Shown here piece after piece: positions 7,746 to 16,225 of a DNA stretch of 20,243 nucleotides (position 1 is its first letter; each line of letters opens with the position of its first letter). The position numbers and the translations under genes are program-made. Source of the stretch: JADHUC01 sp964617665. Its GTDB lineage: Bacteria; Planctomycetota; Planctomycetia; Pirellulales; Pirellulaceae. The notes under the pieces were generated by a model. That model had not been told where the DNA came from, searched no databases, and worked only from the letters and a program-made list of their open reading frames with translations. Location of the stretch: positions 1-20,243 of the forward strand of contig CAZUAH010000241.1 in the NCBI GenBank assembly GCA_964617665.1. The letters run 5' to 3'.

Positions 7746-9872
7746 ATGAGACGAATCATCCGAATCGTATTTTCGCCAATCGTCCTCTTCACGGCGACGA
7801 TCACCTGCCATCTGCACGCCGCCCAGCGCGATCGGCGGCCCAATGTGGTTGTGATCTTTGCGGACGATCTCGGGTACGGCGATCTCAGTTGCTACGGGGC
7901 GACAAAGCTTCGTACGCCGAACATCGATCGGCTCGCGCTTCAGGGTCGACGCTTCACCGACGCGCATTCGGCATCCGCCGTTTGTACCCCGTCGCGATAC
8001 GCCCTGCTAACGGGCGAATACCCGCTCAGGAAGAACCTCAGTAGACCGGTGTTCCTGAAGACGGGGCTGGTGCTCGACACGAATCAGCAAACGATCGGGA
8101 CCGTGATGAAAGACGCCGGATACGCGACGGCCTGTATTGGCAAATGGCACCTGGGATTTGGCGAGCAGGCTCCCGATTGGAATGGCGTTCTCAAACCGGG
8201 CCCGCTCGAGGTCGGCTTCGACTACTACTTCGGCGTGCCGGTCGTCAACAGCCATCCGCCGTTTGTCTACGTCGAAAACCACAAGGTGGTGGGACTTGTT
8301 CCCAAAGATCCTTTCGTCTTTGGCCGGAAGGCGAAGACGAAAGAGCATCCAGAAAAGATGGGCATCGACCAGATTGGCGGCGCGGATGCCGCGCATGCAC
8401 TCTACGACGACGAAGCGGTGGGCACTCGCCTCGTGGACGAGTCTCTCGATTGGATCAAGGCGAACAAGCATCGGCCGTTCTTCCTGTATTTGGCAACGAC
8501 CAATATTCACCATCCATTCACGCCTGCCAAAAGATTTCAAGGCACGAGCCAGTGTGGGCGGTACGGCGATTTCGTTCACGAACTCGATTGGATGGTCGGC
8601 GAGGTCACGAGAACGCTCGAAGAACAGGGCGTGGCCGAGAACACGCTCGTGATCTTCACCAGCGACAACGGCGGTATGTTCAACATCGGCGGACAGGACG
8701 CTTGGGACGCCGGACACCGCCTCAATGGCGAATTGCTCGGCTTCAAGTTCGGCGCGTGGGAGGGGGGGCACCGCGTTCCGTTCATCGCCCGATGGCCGGG
8801 AAGAATCGAGGCCGGATCAACGTCCGACCAACTGATCTGTAACATCGACATGATCGCTACGTTGGCCGCGCTGACCGGTGTTGCCATCAAGGAAGGCCAA
8901 GGTCGCGACAGTGTCAATATCCTCCCTGCATTGACCGGCGATCCCGTCGAACCGCTGCGCGACCATCTTGTCCTTGCCGCCAGCAGGCCGACGCACCTGG
9001 CGCTCCGCCAAGGCAAGTGGGTCTATATCAACGCGCAGGGCAGCGGTGGTTTCACCGGCGCCAAACGCGGCGGACACGCCTTCGGCGGCCCTGCGGCCAT
9101 CAGCTATGCAGGATATGTCAACAGCGACATCGAAGATGGAAAACTGAAGAAGGATGCCCCACCGGCCCAGCTCTATGATCTGGAAGCGGATGTCAACCAG
9201 ACGCGAAACCTGTACAACGAATTCCCCGAAGTGGTAGAGGAAATGAGCGCCCTGCTCGCAACCTACGCGCCGCCGAAGCAGGTCTCGGCCCCAAGGAGCG
9301 GGAACGCGAAAACGACTGCGACGAAGGGGGCCGCAAGAAAGACACCGGCGACGCCGAGTGCCCGGAGCGCGTCCTTCGACTTCGAGTCGGGCAGGCTGGA
9401 ACCATGGAAGGTGATCGTAGGGGAATTCAGGCACATCGTCGGTAACAGAGACCGCTTTTTCCACAACAAGGGAGAATATAACAAGCAGGGCGATTACTAC
9501 CTGAGCACGCTCGAAACCAGTCGGGCGGCAGAACGAGGCTCGGATCAGCAGACCGGTATGATTGTATCGCCGCTCTTCATTCCCAAAGGCGGCGAAATGA
9601 CGTTCCGTGTTGGCGGCGGTGGTGGTCCGGCCACCTATGTCGCCCTCTGCACGGCAGACGGCACCGAGGTGCAAACGGCGCGCGGGGTCAACAACCAGTT
9701 GATGCAGAAGGCCAGCTGGGATCTCGCCCCCTATGTCGGAAAAGAGATGTTCATCAAGATCGTCGATGAATCAACGGACGGTTGGGGCCATATCACTGCC
9801 GATGACTTCCAGTTCGATGCGGAAGTCCTGGCGCAGTATCCAGAAATGAAGACAGTTGAAGTGAGGAAATAA
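7746..9872 (+). CDS. Secreted S1-family sulfatase 2 with linker and C-terminal accessory module
   Basis: The protein has 708 aa. Its N-terminal signal peptide ends near A25-A26 (CHLHAA). The core has D40-D41, the formylglycine motif C80-T-P-S-R84, GKWHLG with K133 and H135, and FTSDNGG with D307-N308, all intact; GAWEGGHRVPF is the usual sulfatase segment after the metal site. The core ends near residue 520. A Thr/Ala/Lys/Pro-rich linker follows (about 522-543), then a module at 544-690 with FDFESG, GMIVSPLF, FRVGGGGG and DGWGHITADDFQF. The module looks like an all-beta accessory or sugar-binding domain, and a related copy is inserted in the next gene. The start lies 19 bases after the beta-helix gene and has only a weak Shine-Dalgarno. 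The GH116 gene begins 4 bases after the stop, so the two are very likely co-translated. Substrate unknown. Confidence 0.96.
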   Translation: MRRIIRIVFSPIVLFTATITCHLHAAQRDRRPNVVVIFADDLGYGDLSCYGATKLRTPNIDRLALQGRRFTDAHSASAVCTPSRYALLTGEYPLRKNLSRPVFLKTGLVLDTNQQTIGTVMKDAGYATACIGKWHLGFGEQAPDWNGVLKPGPLEVGFDYYFGVPVVNSHPPFVYVENHKVVGLVPKDPFVFGRKAKTKEHPEKMGIDQIGGADAAHALYDDEAVGTRLVDESLDWIKANKHRPFFLYLATTNIHHPFTPAKRFQGTSQCGRYGDFVHELDWMVGEVTRTLEEQGVAENTLVIFTSDNGGMFNIGGQDAWDAGHRLNGELLGFKFGAWEGGHRVPFIARWPGRIEAGSTSDQLICNIDMIATLAALTGVAIKEGQGRDSVNILPALTGDPVEPLRDHLVLAASRPTHLALRQGKWVYINAQGSGGFTGAKRGGHAFGGPAAISYAGYVNSDIEDGKLKKDAPPAQLYDLEADVNQTRNLYNEFPEVVEEMSALLATYAPPKQVSAPRSGNAKTTATKGAARKTPATPSARSASFDFESGRLEPWKVIVGEFRHIVGNRDRFFHNKGEYNKQGDYYLSTLETSRAAERGSDQQTGMIVSPLFIPKGGEMTFRVGGGGGPATYVALCTADGTEVQTARGVNNQLMQKASWDLAPYVGKEMFIKIVDESTDGWGHITADDFQFDAEVLAQYPEMKTVEVRK

Positions 9873-9876
9873 CGAA

Positions 9877-12800
9877 ATGGTTTCGACCAACTCAGAAAAC
9901 ACAACAGACTCATGCCGTTCATCTTCCTGCGGGTGCGAACCGCAAGTCAGCCGTCGGGATGTTCTACAGATTTTGGGCGTTGGTGCTGCTGCTTCGGCCC
10001 TGCCGATCGGCGTCAAGGCTATGGCCGGCCCTTTCGCGGCCGACGATGTCGCCAGCCATCTGATCCCCGCCGATAAGAAGCTGACGCCCGAGTGGGTCGC
10101 CTCGTTGACCGAGCGTGGCCAGACCGAGGTGTTCTCGGGTGAACAGCTCAAGTACGTCGGTATGCCGGTGGGCGGCATCGGCTGCGGTCAACTCTATCTC
10201 GGCGGTGACGGACGTCTCTGGCTCTGGGATATCTTTAAGTGCAACTACCGCCGCGAGCCCGACCACGGGCAACGCATCGCGGCCTTCACACTCGGGGGGC
10301 ACTACGCGCGCCCCGTTGCGCAAGGCGAACAGTACACTAAGTGGAACGGGGCCGACGTGCAGCAGGGCTTCCTTGTGCGCACCAAGGCCGGCACGAGAAC
10401 GCTCGATCGACAGGGCTTCCCCGGCGTGACGTTCCGCGGGGAATATCCGATCGGCAAGGTGACTTATGCCGAGAAGGGATTTCCCGTTGAGATCAAGCTT
10501 GAGGCGTTTAGTCCGTTTATTCCACTCAACGCCAAGGACTCCGCCCTGCCTGCGACGGTGATGAGCTATACCTTCACAAACACGTCAGACGCTGCGGTGG
10601 ATGTGGATCTCGGGGGCTGGATGCAGAACGCGACCTGTCCCTACACGACGGATGCGGGCCTCGGGCAGCGCAGAAACCGGCTCGTTCAAGCCGGCGGCCG
10701 GGTCAGTATGCTTGGCACCGTGGAACGGCGTGCGACGGCACCTTCGAACAGGGAGGATATCCTGTTCGCCGACTTCGAGGGCGAGACGTACGGCGATTGG
10801 ATCGTCGAAGGGGAAGCGTTCGGCACGCATCCCTTCCGCAGAAACGAGCTGGCGCCGTTCGACCAGTTGCAGGGTTTCGAGGGTGAAGGACTGGTCAACA
10901 CACACGAAACACGCGCAGGCAAAAACGATCCGGTTAAGGCCGACAGTTTCTTCGGAACGCTGACCAGCCCAGAGTTCACGATCGAGCGCAACTATATTGT
11001 CTTCAGAGTTGGCGGGGGCCAACAACCCGGCAAGGCCTGCCTTGAGTTGCTGTTGGGAGACGAGGTGGTCGCCAGTGAGACGGGGCGAAGCAACTTGCAG
11101 ATGCGCACAGCCTCCTTCGATGTAAGCAAACTTAAGGGGAAGAAGGCTCGGCTGCGGATCAGGGACTCCGTCGCCGGTGGCTGGGGCCACGTGGCCGTCG
11201 ATCATATTGTCTTCTCCGACGCAACCCTAGATAGCGGTGGCGTCGAGACCAAACACGGGTACGGATCCACCACGCTGACGCTGTTGCACGACGCGAGGGA
11301 AGAGGGACTGACGGTTTCGGCCGCTACGTCACTGACGGATCCGGACAGCCCGTCCGGGCTTTTTGAGCAGGCGCAGCCCCTCGCGGAACAGGAAGAGGCG
11401 GTCAAACCGCTCAACGAGCTGCTCGTCGGCGGGTTGTTTGCCGCATTCCGGCTGGCCCCGGGGGAATCGAGGACGCTGGACTTTGCAGTCACCTGGTATT
11501 TCCCTGACTACAACGAAATTGACGCGGCACCCGGGCAGATGTCGGAGAGAACGGCCGACTCCCGGAACCTGCGCCGGCACTACGCGCCCTGGTTCAAATC
11601 GGCTGGGGATGTGGCGAACTACCTTGCGAGCGACAAGAACCGCCTTCTGGGCGGCACGCGCGAATGGAACCGTACCTGGTACGACAGCACGCTGCCGTAC
11701 TGGTTGCTCGACCGGAGTTTCATCCCGCTCGATTGCGTCGCGTCGCAGATGTTCCACTGGTTCGACAGCGGCCGGCCGTATGGATGGGAAGGAGTGGACT
11801 GCTGCCCGGGAACCTGCACTCACGTCTGGCACTACGCGCAGGCACTGGGGCGGGTGTTTCCTGAGCTCGAGCGTGCCTTTCGCGAAGAAGTGGATTTCAA
11901 GGCCGGCGTGGGATTCGACTCCGACTCGGGCATGATCAATGATCGGGGTGATTTCCATCGGCATGAAGCGACCGACGGTCAGGCCGGGACCATCGTGCGG
12001 GCCTACCGCGAGCACCTCATGTCCAAGGACGACGCGTTCCTCCGCCGCCTCTGGCCAAACATCAGAAAAGCCGTCGGGTTTCTTTTCGCCAAAGACCCCG
12101 ACGGGAACGGGTTGATTGAGGGGCGTCAGCCCCACACGCTCGATGCCGCCTGGTTCGGGCCGATGGGCTGGATCAGCGGCCTCTACCTGGCTGCATTGCG
12201 GGCCGGCGAGGCAATGGCCGTCGAGATGGGCGACGAAGCCTTCGCGGAAAAATGTCGAGGCATCGCCGACAAGGGCCATGGGAACATTGTCAGTGAGTTA
12301 TTTGATGGCGAGTATTTCGTCCACAGACCGGGTCCGAATTCACGAGCGCTGCAAAGTGGCAGAGGATGCCATATCGACCAGGTCCTGGGACAAGCGTGGG
12401 CGCATCAAGTCGGGCTCGAACGCGTGATTCCGAAGAAGGAGACGGTCTCGGCGCTCAATAGCCTATGGCGATACAACTTCGCGCCCGACGCCGGCGGCTA
12501 CGCCTTGAAGCACCGCGAAATCGAGAAGGCCTTCCGCTGGTATGCCATGCCGGGCGAAGCTGGCCTGCTCATGTGCACGTGGCCAAAGGGAGGCGCGCTT
12601 GACGCGATACCCGGACAGGGACTTCGCCCTATCGAGAATCCGGAGGTATGGACCGGGCCGGGGGGCTATTTCAACGAGTGTATGAACGGGTTCGAATACC
12701 AGGTCGCGGCCCATATGGTCTACGAAGGCGAACCGGGTTCCGAGCTGGTCGAAAAGGGGCTGGCTATCACGCGCGCGATTCATGACCGATACGCCGCCGA

Positions 12801-13230
12801 CAGGCGTAATCCCTACAACGAGATCGAATGCGGTGATCACTATGCCCGTTCCATGGCGAGCTATGGCGTCTTCCTCGCCGCCTGCGGGTTCGAGTACCAC
12901 GGTCCCCAAGGACGTATAGGATTTGCCCCGCGCGTGTCGCCCGACAACTTCAAGGCTCCCTTCACCGCGGCCGAAGGCTGGGGCCACTTCAGTCAGACCG
13001 TCCACGGCGGCCGGCAGGAAAACGCCGTTGAACTGCGCTACGGCAAGCTTCACCTGAAGCAGTTGGCCCTTGACACCGCCCCCGGTACCCAAGCCGGTAA
13101 GGCCGCAGTTAAACTCGACGGCCGCGAAATCGATGCCCGATTCCAGATAGACGGCCAGCGCACCGTCATTCACTTCCCGCAAGCTCTCGACATCGCCGCC
13201 GGCCAAACCCTGCGCGTACAACATGTTTAG
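9877..13230 (+). CDS. Tat-exported GH116 beta-glycosidase (GBA2-like) with inserted accessory module
   Basis: The protein has 1117 aa. A twin-arginine signal is clear: SRRDVLQILGVGAAASALP, with R26-R27 and a hydrophobic stretch to about A50, after an unusual Cys/Ser-rich start (SCRSSSCGCEP). The N-terminal beta domain (GBA2_N type) begins around residue 85 (VFSGEQLKYVGMPVGGIGCG). It is interrupted at about 295-449 by a module with ADFEGETYGDW, FRVGGG and GGWGHVAVDHIVFSD, and resumes to about 545. The C-terminal (alpha/alpha)6 domain (DUF608) carries YGWEGVDCC, where E638 aligns with the GH116 nucleophile, and HTLDAAWFGP, where D756 fits the general acid. GH116 enzymes include beta-glucosidases, beta-xylosidases and glucosylceramidases. 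Here the gene context suggests action on a plant or algal glycan. Start ATG 9877 follows an AGTGAGGA site and the previous stop by 4 bases. Confidence 0.93.
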   Translation: MVSTNSENTTDSCRSSSCGCEPQVSRRDVLQILGVGAAASALPIGVKAMAGPFAADDVASHLIPADKKLTPEWVASLTERGQTEVFSGEQLKYVGMPVGGIGCGQLYLGGDGRLWLWDIFKCNYRREPDHGQRIAAFTLGGHYARPVAQGEQYTKWNGADVQQGFLVRTKAGTRTLDRQGFPGVTFRGEYPIGKVTYAEKGFPVEIKLEAFSPFIPLNAKDSALPATVMSYTFTNTSDAAVDVDLGGWMQNATCPYTTDAGLGQRRNRLVQAGGRVSMLGTVERRATAPSNREDILFADFEGETYGDWIVEGEAFGTHPFRRNELAPFDQLQGFEGEGLVNTHETRAGKNDPVKADSFFGTLTSPEFTIERNYIVFRVGGGQQPGKACLELLLGDEVVASETGRSNLQMRTASFDVSKLKGKKARLRIRDSVAGGWGHVAVDHIVFSDATLDSGGVETKHGYGSTTLTLLHDAREEGLTVSAATSLTDPDSPSGLFEQAQPLAEQEEAVKPLNELLVGGLFAAFRLAPGESRTLDFAVTWYFPDYNEIDAAPGQMSERTADSRNLRRHYAPWFKSAGDVANYLASDKNRLLGGTREWNRTWYDSTLPYWLLDRSFIPLDCVASQMFHWFDSGRPYGWEGVDCCPGTCTHVWHYAQALGRVFPELERAFREEVDFKAGVGFDSDSGMINDRGDFHRHEATDGQAGTIVRAYREHLMSKDDAFLRRLWPNIRKAVGFLFAKDPDGNGLIEGRQPHTLDAAWFGPMGWISGLYLAALRAGEAMAVEMGDEAFAEKCRGIADKGHGNIVSELFDGEYFVHRPGPNSRALQSGRGCHIDQVLGQAWAHQVGLERVIPKKETVSALNSLWRYNFAPDAGGYALKHREIEKAFRWYAMPGEAGLLMCTWPKGGALDAIPGQGLRPIENPEVWTGPGGYFNECMNGFEYQVAAHMVYEGEPGSELVEKGLAITRAIHDRYAADRRNPYNEIECGDHYARSMASYGVFLAACGFEYHGPQGRIGFAPRVSPDNFKAPFTAAEGWGHFSQTVHGGRQENAVELRYGKLHLKQLALDTAPGTQAGKAAVKLDGREIDARFQIDGQRTVIHFPQALDIAAGQTLRVQHV

Positions 13231-13273
13231 TAGACAATCGAAAGCTAATTAACAAGCAGCGAAAGAAGCAGAA

Positions 13274-14659
13274 ATGAAAACCCTCTACGTCATTTGTTCC
13301 ATTTGCCTTGGACTGGCTCAGTCACTCACGGCCGCTGAGAAACCCAATTTCGTCGTCATCTTCACCGATGATCAAGGCTACGGCGATCTCAGTTGTTTCG
13401 GCGGAGAACATGTCAGCACGCCTCGCATCGACCAAATGGCTGCCGAAGGCTCAAGGCTGACCAGCTTTTATGTGGCAGCCCCTGTTTGCACTCCATCGCG
13501 TGCAGCATTGATGACCGGTTGCTATCCAAGACGTGTCGATATGGCGACCGGTTCCAATTTTGGAGTGCTGCTCGCGGGCGACACGAAGGGTCTCCACCCG
13601 GATGAAATCACCATTGCCGAAGTGCTCAAGAGCGCTGGCTACAAAACGGGGATGTTTGGCAAATGGCACCTTGGGGATCAGCCTCCGTTTTTGCCGACCA
13701 AGCAAGGGTTCGACGAGTATTTTGGTATCCCTTACAGCCACGACATTCATCCGTTCCACCCCCGTCAGCAGCATTTCGGTTTTCCGCCGCTGCCCTTACT
13801 CGATGGGGAGACGGTGATCGAGATGGATCCCGACGCGGACTACCTGACAAAGCGAATCACGGAGCGAGCGGTCGATTTCATCAAGAAAAGCAAAGACGTT
13901 CCGTTCTTTTTGTACGTGCCACATCCGATTCCTCATCGGCCGTTGCATGTCTCGCCGCCGTACATGGAAGGGGTAGACACCGCGATCACGGACGAACTGC
14001 AAGGCGAAGGGGACTCTGTCGACTACAAGACTCGCGACAAGCTGTTTCGTCAGGCGATTGCAGAAATCGATTGGTCCGTCGGGCAGATTCTCGACACGCT
14101 TAAGGCGCAGGGCATCGACGAAGACACATTCGTGATCTTCACCTCGGACAACGGGCCAGCGATCGGCAGTGCGGGCCCGTTGAAAGGTCGCAAGGGCAGC
14201 ACATTTGAAGGCGGCATGCGAGAATCAACAGTCGTCCGTTGGCCGGGAAAGATCCCAGCAGGCAAGTCCAACGATGAATTGATGACGACGATGGATCTGT
14301 TGCCCACCTTTGCCAAACTGGCCGGAGCCGAAATTCCAGACGACCGAGTGATTGATGGTAAGGACACTTGGCCGGTCTTGACCGGAAAGGAAAAGAGTCC
14401 TCACGAAGCCTTCTTTTACCACCGCCAAAATACGCTCGAGGCGGTCCGGTCCGGCCCATGGAAGCTGCGAGTCAAGGGTGGTAAAGCGGTCGCGCTTCAC
14501 AATTTGGAGGACGATATCGGCGAGGCCCGTAATGTGTTGAAAGGCAATCAAGGCGTAGCCAAACGGCTGATGTCGTACATCACGGCATTCCAAAAGGATA
14601 TCGCACAGCACAGCCGTCCCGCGGCCTTTGCGGATAACGCTGAGCCACTCTCGAAGTAG
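13274..14659 (+). CDS. Secreted S1-family sulfatase 3
   Basis: The protein has 461 aa, a compact arylsulfatase-A-like enzyme with no C-terminal extra domain. The signal peptide MKTLYVICSICLGLAQSLTA is probably cleaved after A20 or A21. Active-site residues are D32-D33, the formylglycine motif C72-T-P-S-R76, GKWHLG with K130 and H132, HPIPHRPLH as the histidine-rich loop, and FTSDNGP with D292-N293. All expected catalytic residues are present. The region HDIHPFHPRQQHF, before residue 170, is rich in His and may shape the substrate pocket. It begins 43 bases after GH116 with only a modest AAGCAG-type ribosome-binding site, and is followed by sulfatase 4 after an 81-base spacer. The exact sulfated sugar is unknown. 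It resembles galactosamine-6-sulfatase or arylsulfatase-A type enzymes only at the general family level. Confidence 0.96.
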   Translation: MKTLYVICSICLGLAQSLTAAEKPNFVVIFTDDQGYGDLSCFGGEHVSTPRIDQMAAEGSRLTSFYVAAPVCTPSRAALMTGCYPRRVDMATGSNFGVLLAGDTKGLHPDEITIAEVLKSAGYKTGMFGKWHLGDQPPFLPTKQGFDEYFGIPYSHDIHPFHPRQQHFGFPPLPLLDGETVIEMDPDADYLTKRITERAVDFIKKSKDVPFFLYVPHPIPHRPLHVSPPYMEGVDTAITDELQGEGDSVDYKTRDKLFRQAIAEIDWSVGQILDTLKAQGIDEDTFVIFTSDNGPAIGSAGPLKGRKGSTFEGGMRESTVVRWPGKIPAGKSNDELMTTMDLLPTFAKLAGAEIPDDRVIDGKDTWPVLTGKEKSPHEAFFYHRQNTLEAVRSGPWKLRVKGGKAVALHNLEDDIGEARNVLKGNQGVAKRLMSYITAFQKDIAQHSRPAAFADNAEPLSK

Positions 14660-14740
14660 GTTCGGTTCCCACCGGCCAACTGAACGTTGAAATCGCGAGG
14701 CTGGTAAGAACTGGCCCTACTTCCCCAAAAGCGAGATACG

Positions 14741-16225
14741 ATGAAGACAACTTTGGTTATCATTCATGTGTTCGCCATTGCCGCATTGTCCGTAACGTGT
14801 CAAGCGTCTGAGCACATTGCGTCTCCCAATGTCATCTTCGTTTTGACGGATGATCTTGGCTACTCAGACATCGGATGCTACGGCGCAACGAAGGTAAAGA
14901 CACCGAATATCGATCGACTGGCGGCCGATGGAATCAGATTCACCGATTTTCACACGGCAGCCTCCATTTGCTCGCCGTCGCGAGCGGCGTTCTTGACCGG
15001 AGGCTATCCCCAGCGTTGCGGGTTGTACATGGGTATCAATCCGATTCGCAAGGCACACTGGTTCCTCGGATTGGATCCCTCGGAGATCACACTGGCCGAG
15101 CAGTTCAAGAAGCAGGCATACAACACCTACATGGTCGGCAAGTGGCACCTCGGCACGGAGCCGGAATTCCACCCGTTGAAGCAAGGATTCGACAGCTACT
15201 ACGGAATGCCCTGCAACTTCGCTCACTCGCCCAAATTCTTTGACGGCGAGAAAGAAGTCTTTGCGCGGACGCCTCTGGATCGTTTGACGGAGCTGTACAC
15301 CGAACGCGTCACAAGAATCATCCGTGAGCCAAGCGAGACACCTTTCTTTCTGTATTACGCACACAACTATCCGCATACTCCATTCAAAGCGGGGAGACGT
15401 TTTGCAGGCACATCAAAGGACGGAGTGCGCGGCGACGTGATTCAGGAACTCGACTGGAGTGTCGGCGAGCTGATGAAGACGCTGGAAGACACCGGCGTTG
15501 CGGACAATACCATCGTGATCTTCACATCGGACAACGGCCCGACTAAGAACGAATACGCCAGACCATTTCGCGGCACCAAGTACGTCACCTTCGAGGGCGG
15601 GCATCGCGTTCCCTTCATCCTCCACTGGCCGGCAAGAATCAAACAGGGACGCGTGTTAGACGTGCCCATCAATGCGATGGACGTGTTCCCGACGCTATCC
15701 GAGATGATCGAAGTCCCGATGCCGCAAGATCGCACTTACGATGGTGTCAGTCTGATGCCGCTGTTGGCGGGTAAACCGCTGGCACGGCAACGGACGCAAC
15801 CGTTTTTCTACTACAACTGCGAGAACCTCCAAGCCGTCCGGATGGGCGACTGGAAGCTGCACTTGCCTCGCGAGCTGAAACAGCTTCCGTTCTGGGACAA
15901 GAGTAAGGCGTTTGTCGGTACCAAACACCCGGTCCTCTACAACTTGCGAGCTGACCGAGCTGAAAGTGAGGACCTATCCGTAGAGCATCCAGAGGTCGTC
16001 CGGCAAATCCTGACGTTGGCCACGGAGACGCGCCGAGAATTGGGTGAATTCATGCAACGGGGCAGCGGTCAGCGGCGCACCGGATCCGTCGTACCCGGCG
16101 CTCCCGTCATTAGTCACGAAAAGGACTGGGGCGTGGTCGATGCTGCCACCGTTGAGGCGATCAACAAGGAACGCACCAGGCGACATGCCGGTTTCGGCAG
16201 GAAAACTAGGAGAAGGAAACGATGA
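14741..16225 (+). CDS. Secreted S1-family sulfatase 4
   Basis: The protein has 494 aa. The N terminus MKTTLVIIHVFAIAALSVTC is a signal peptide. Cys20 followed by QAS is not a clear lipobox, so I favour ordinary cleavage near A22. Active-site residues are D37-D38, formylglycine motif C77-S-P-S-R81, GKWHLG with K134 and H136, AHNYPHTPF as the histidine loop, and FTSDNGP with D264-N265. The usual FEGGHRVPF segment follows. The last ~40 residues lie beyond the catalytic fold and end in an unusually basic tail, GRKTRRRKR, whose coding DNA also forms the AGGAGAAGG ribosome-binding site of the next gene. Its TGA overlaps the ATG of the esterase gene (ATGA), which indicates translational coupling. 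Resembles N-acetylgalactosamine-6-sulfatase-type enzymes; substrate not determinable. Confidence 0.96.
   Translation: MKTTLVIIHVFAIAALSVTCQASEHIASPNVIFVLTDDLGYSDIGCYGATKVKTPNIDRLAADGIRFTDFHTAASICSPSRAAFLTGGYPQRCGLYMGINPIRKAHWFLGLDPSEITLAEQFKKQAYNTYMVGKWHLGTEPEFHPLKQGFDSYYGMPCNFAHSPKFFDGEKEVFARTPLDRLTELYTERVTRIIREPSETPFFLYYAHNYPHTPFKAGRRFAGTSKDGVRGDVIQELDWSVGELMKTLEDTGVADNTIVIFTSDNGPTKNEYARPFRGTKYVTFEGGHRVPFILHWPARIKQGRVLDVPINAMDVFPTLSEMIEVPMPQDRTYDGVSLMPLLAGKPLARQRTQPFFYYNCENLQAVRMGDWKLHLPRELKQLPFWDKSKAFVGTKHPVLYNLRADRAESEDLSVEHPEVVRQILTLATETRRELGEFMQRGSGQRRTGSVVPGAPVISHEKDWGVVDAATVEAINKERTRRHAGFGRKTRRRKR
16208..16216 (+). promoter_or_regulatory. Ribosome-binding site embedded in the 3' end of sulfatase 4
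   Basis: AGGAGAAGG lies five bases before ATG 16222 and supports that start for the esterase. A second candidate, GAGAAAGGG (16250-16258), lies eight bases before the in-frame ATG 16267, which would give a more normal signal peptide. Both starts may be used. Confidence 0.5.

Noticed and set aside
8007..9674. Several minus-strand open frames opposite sulfatase 2
   Set aside because: Shadows of a G/C-rich coding strand; the plus strand carries all sulfatase motifs.
14660..14740. Spacer between sulfatases 3 and 4 as a promoter or riboswitch region
   Set aside because: Only 81 bases, and I could not find convincing -35/-10 boxes or a conserved RNA-like structure.
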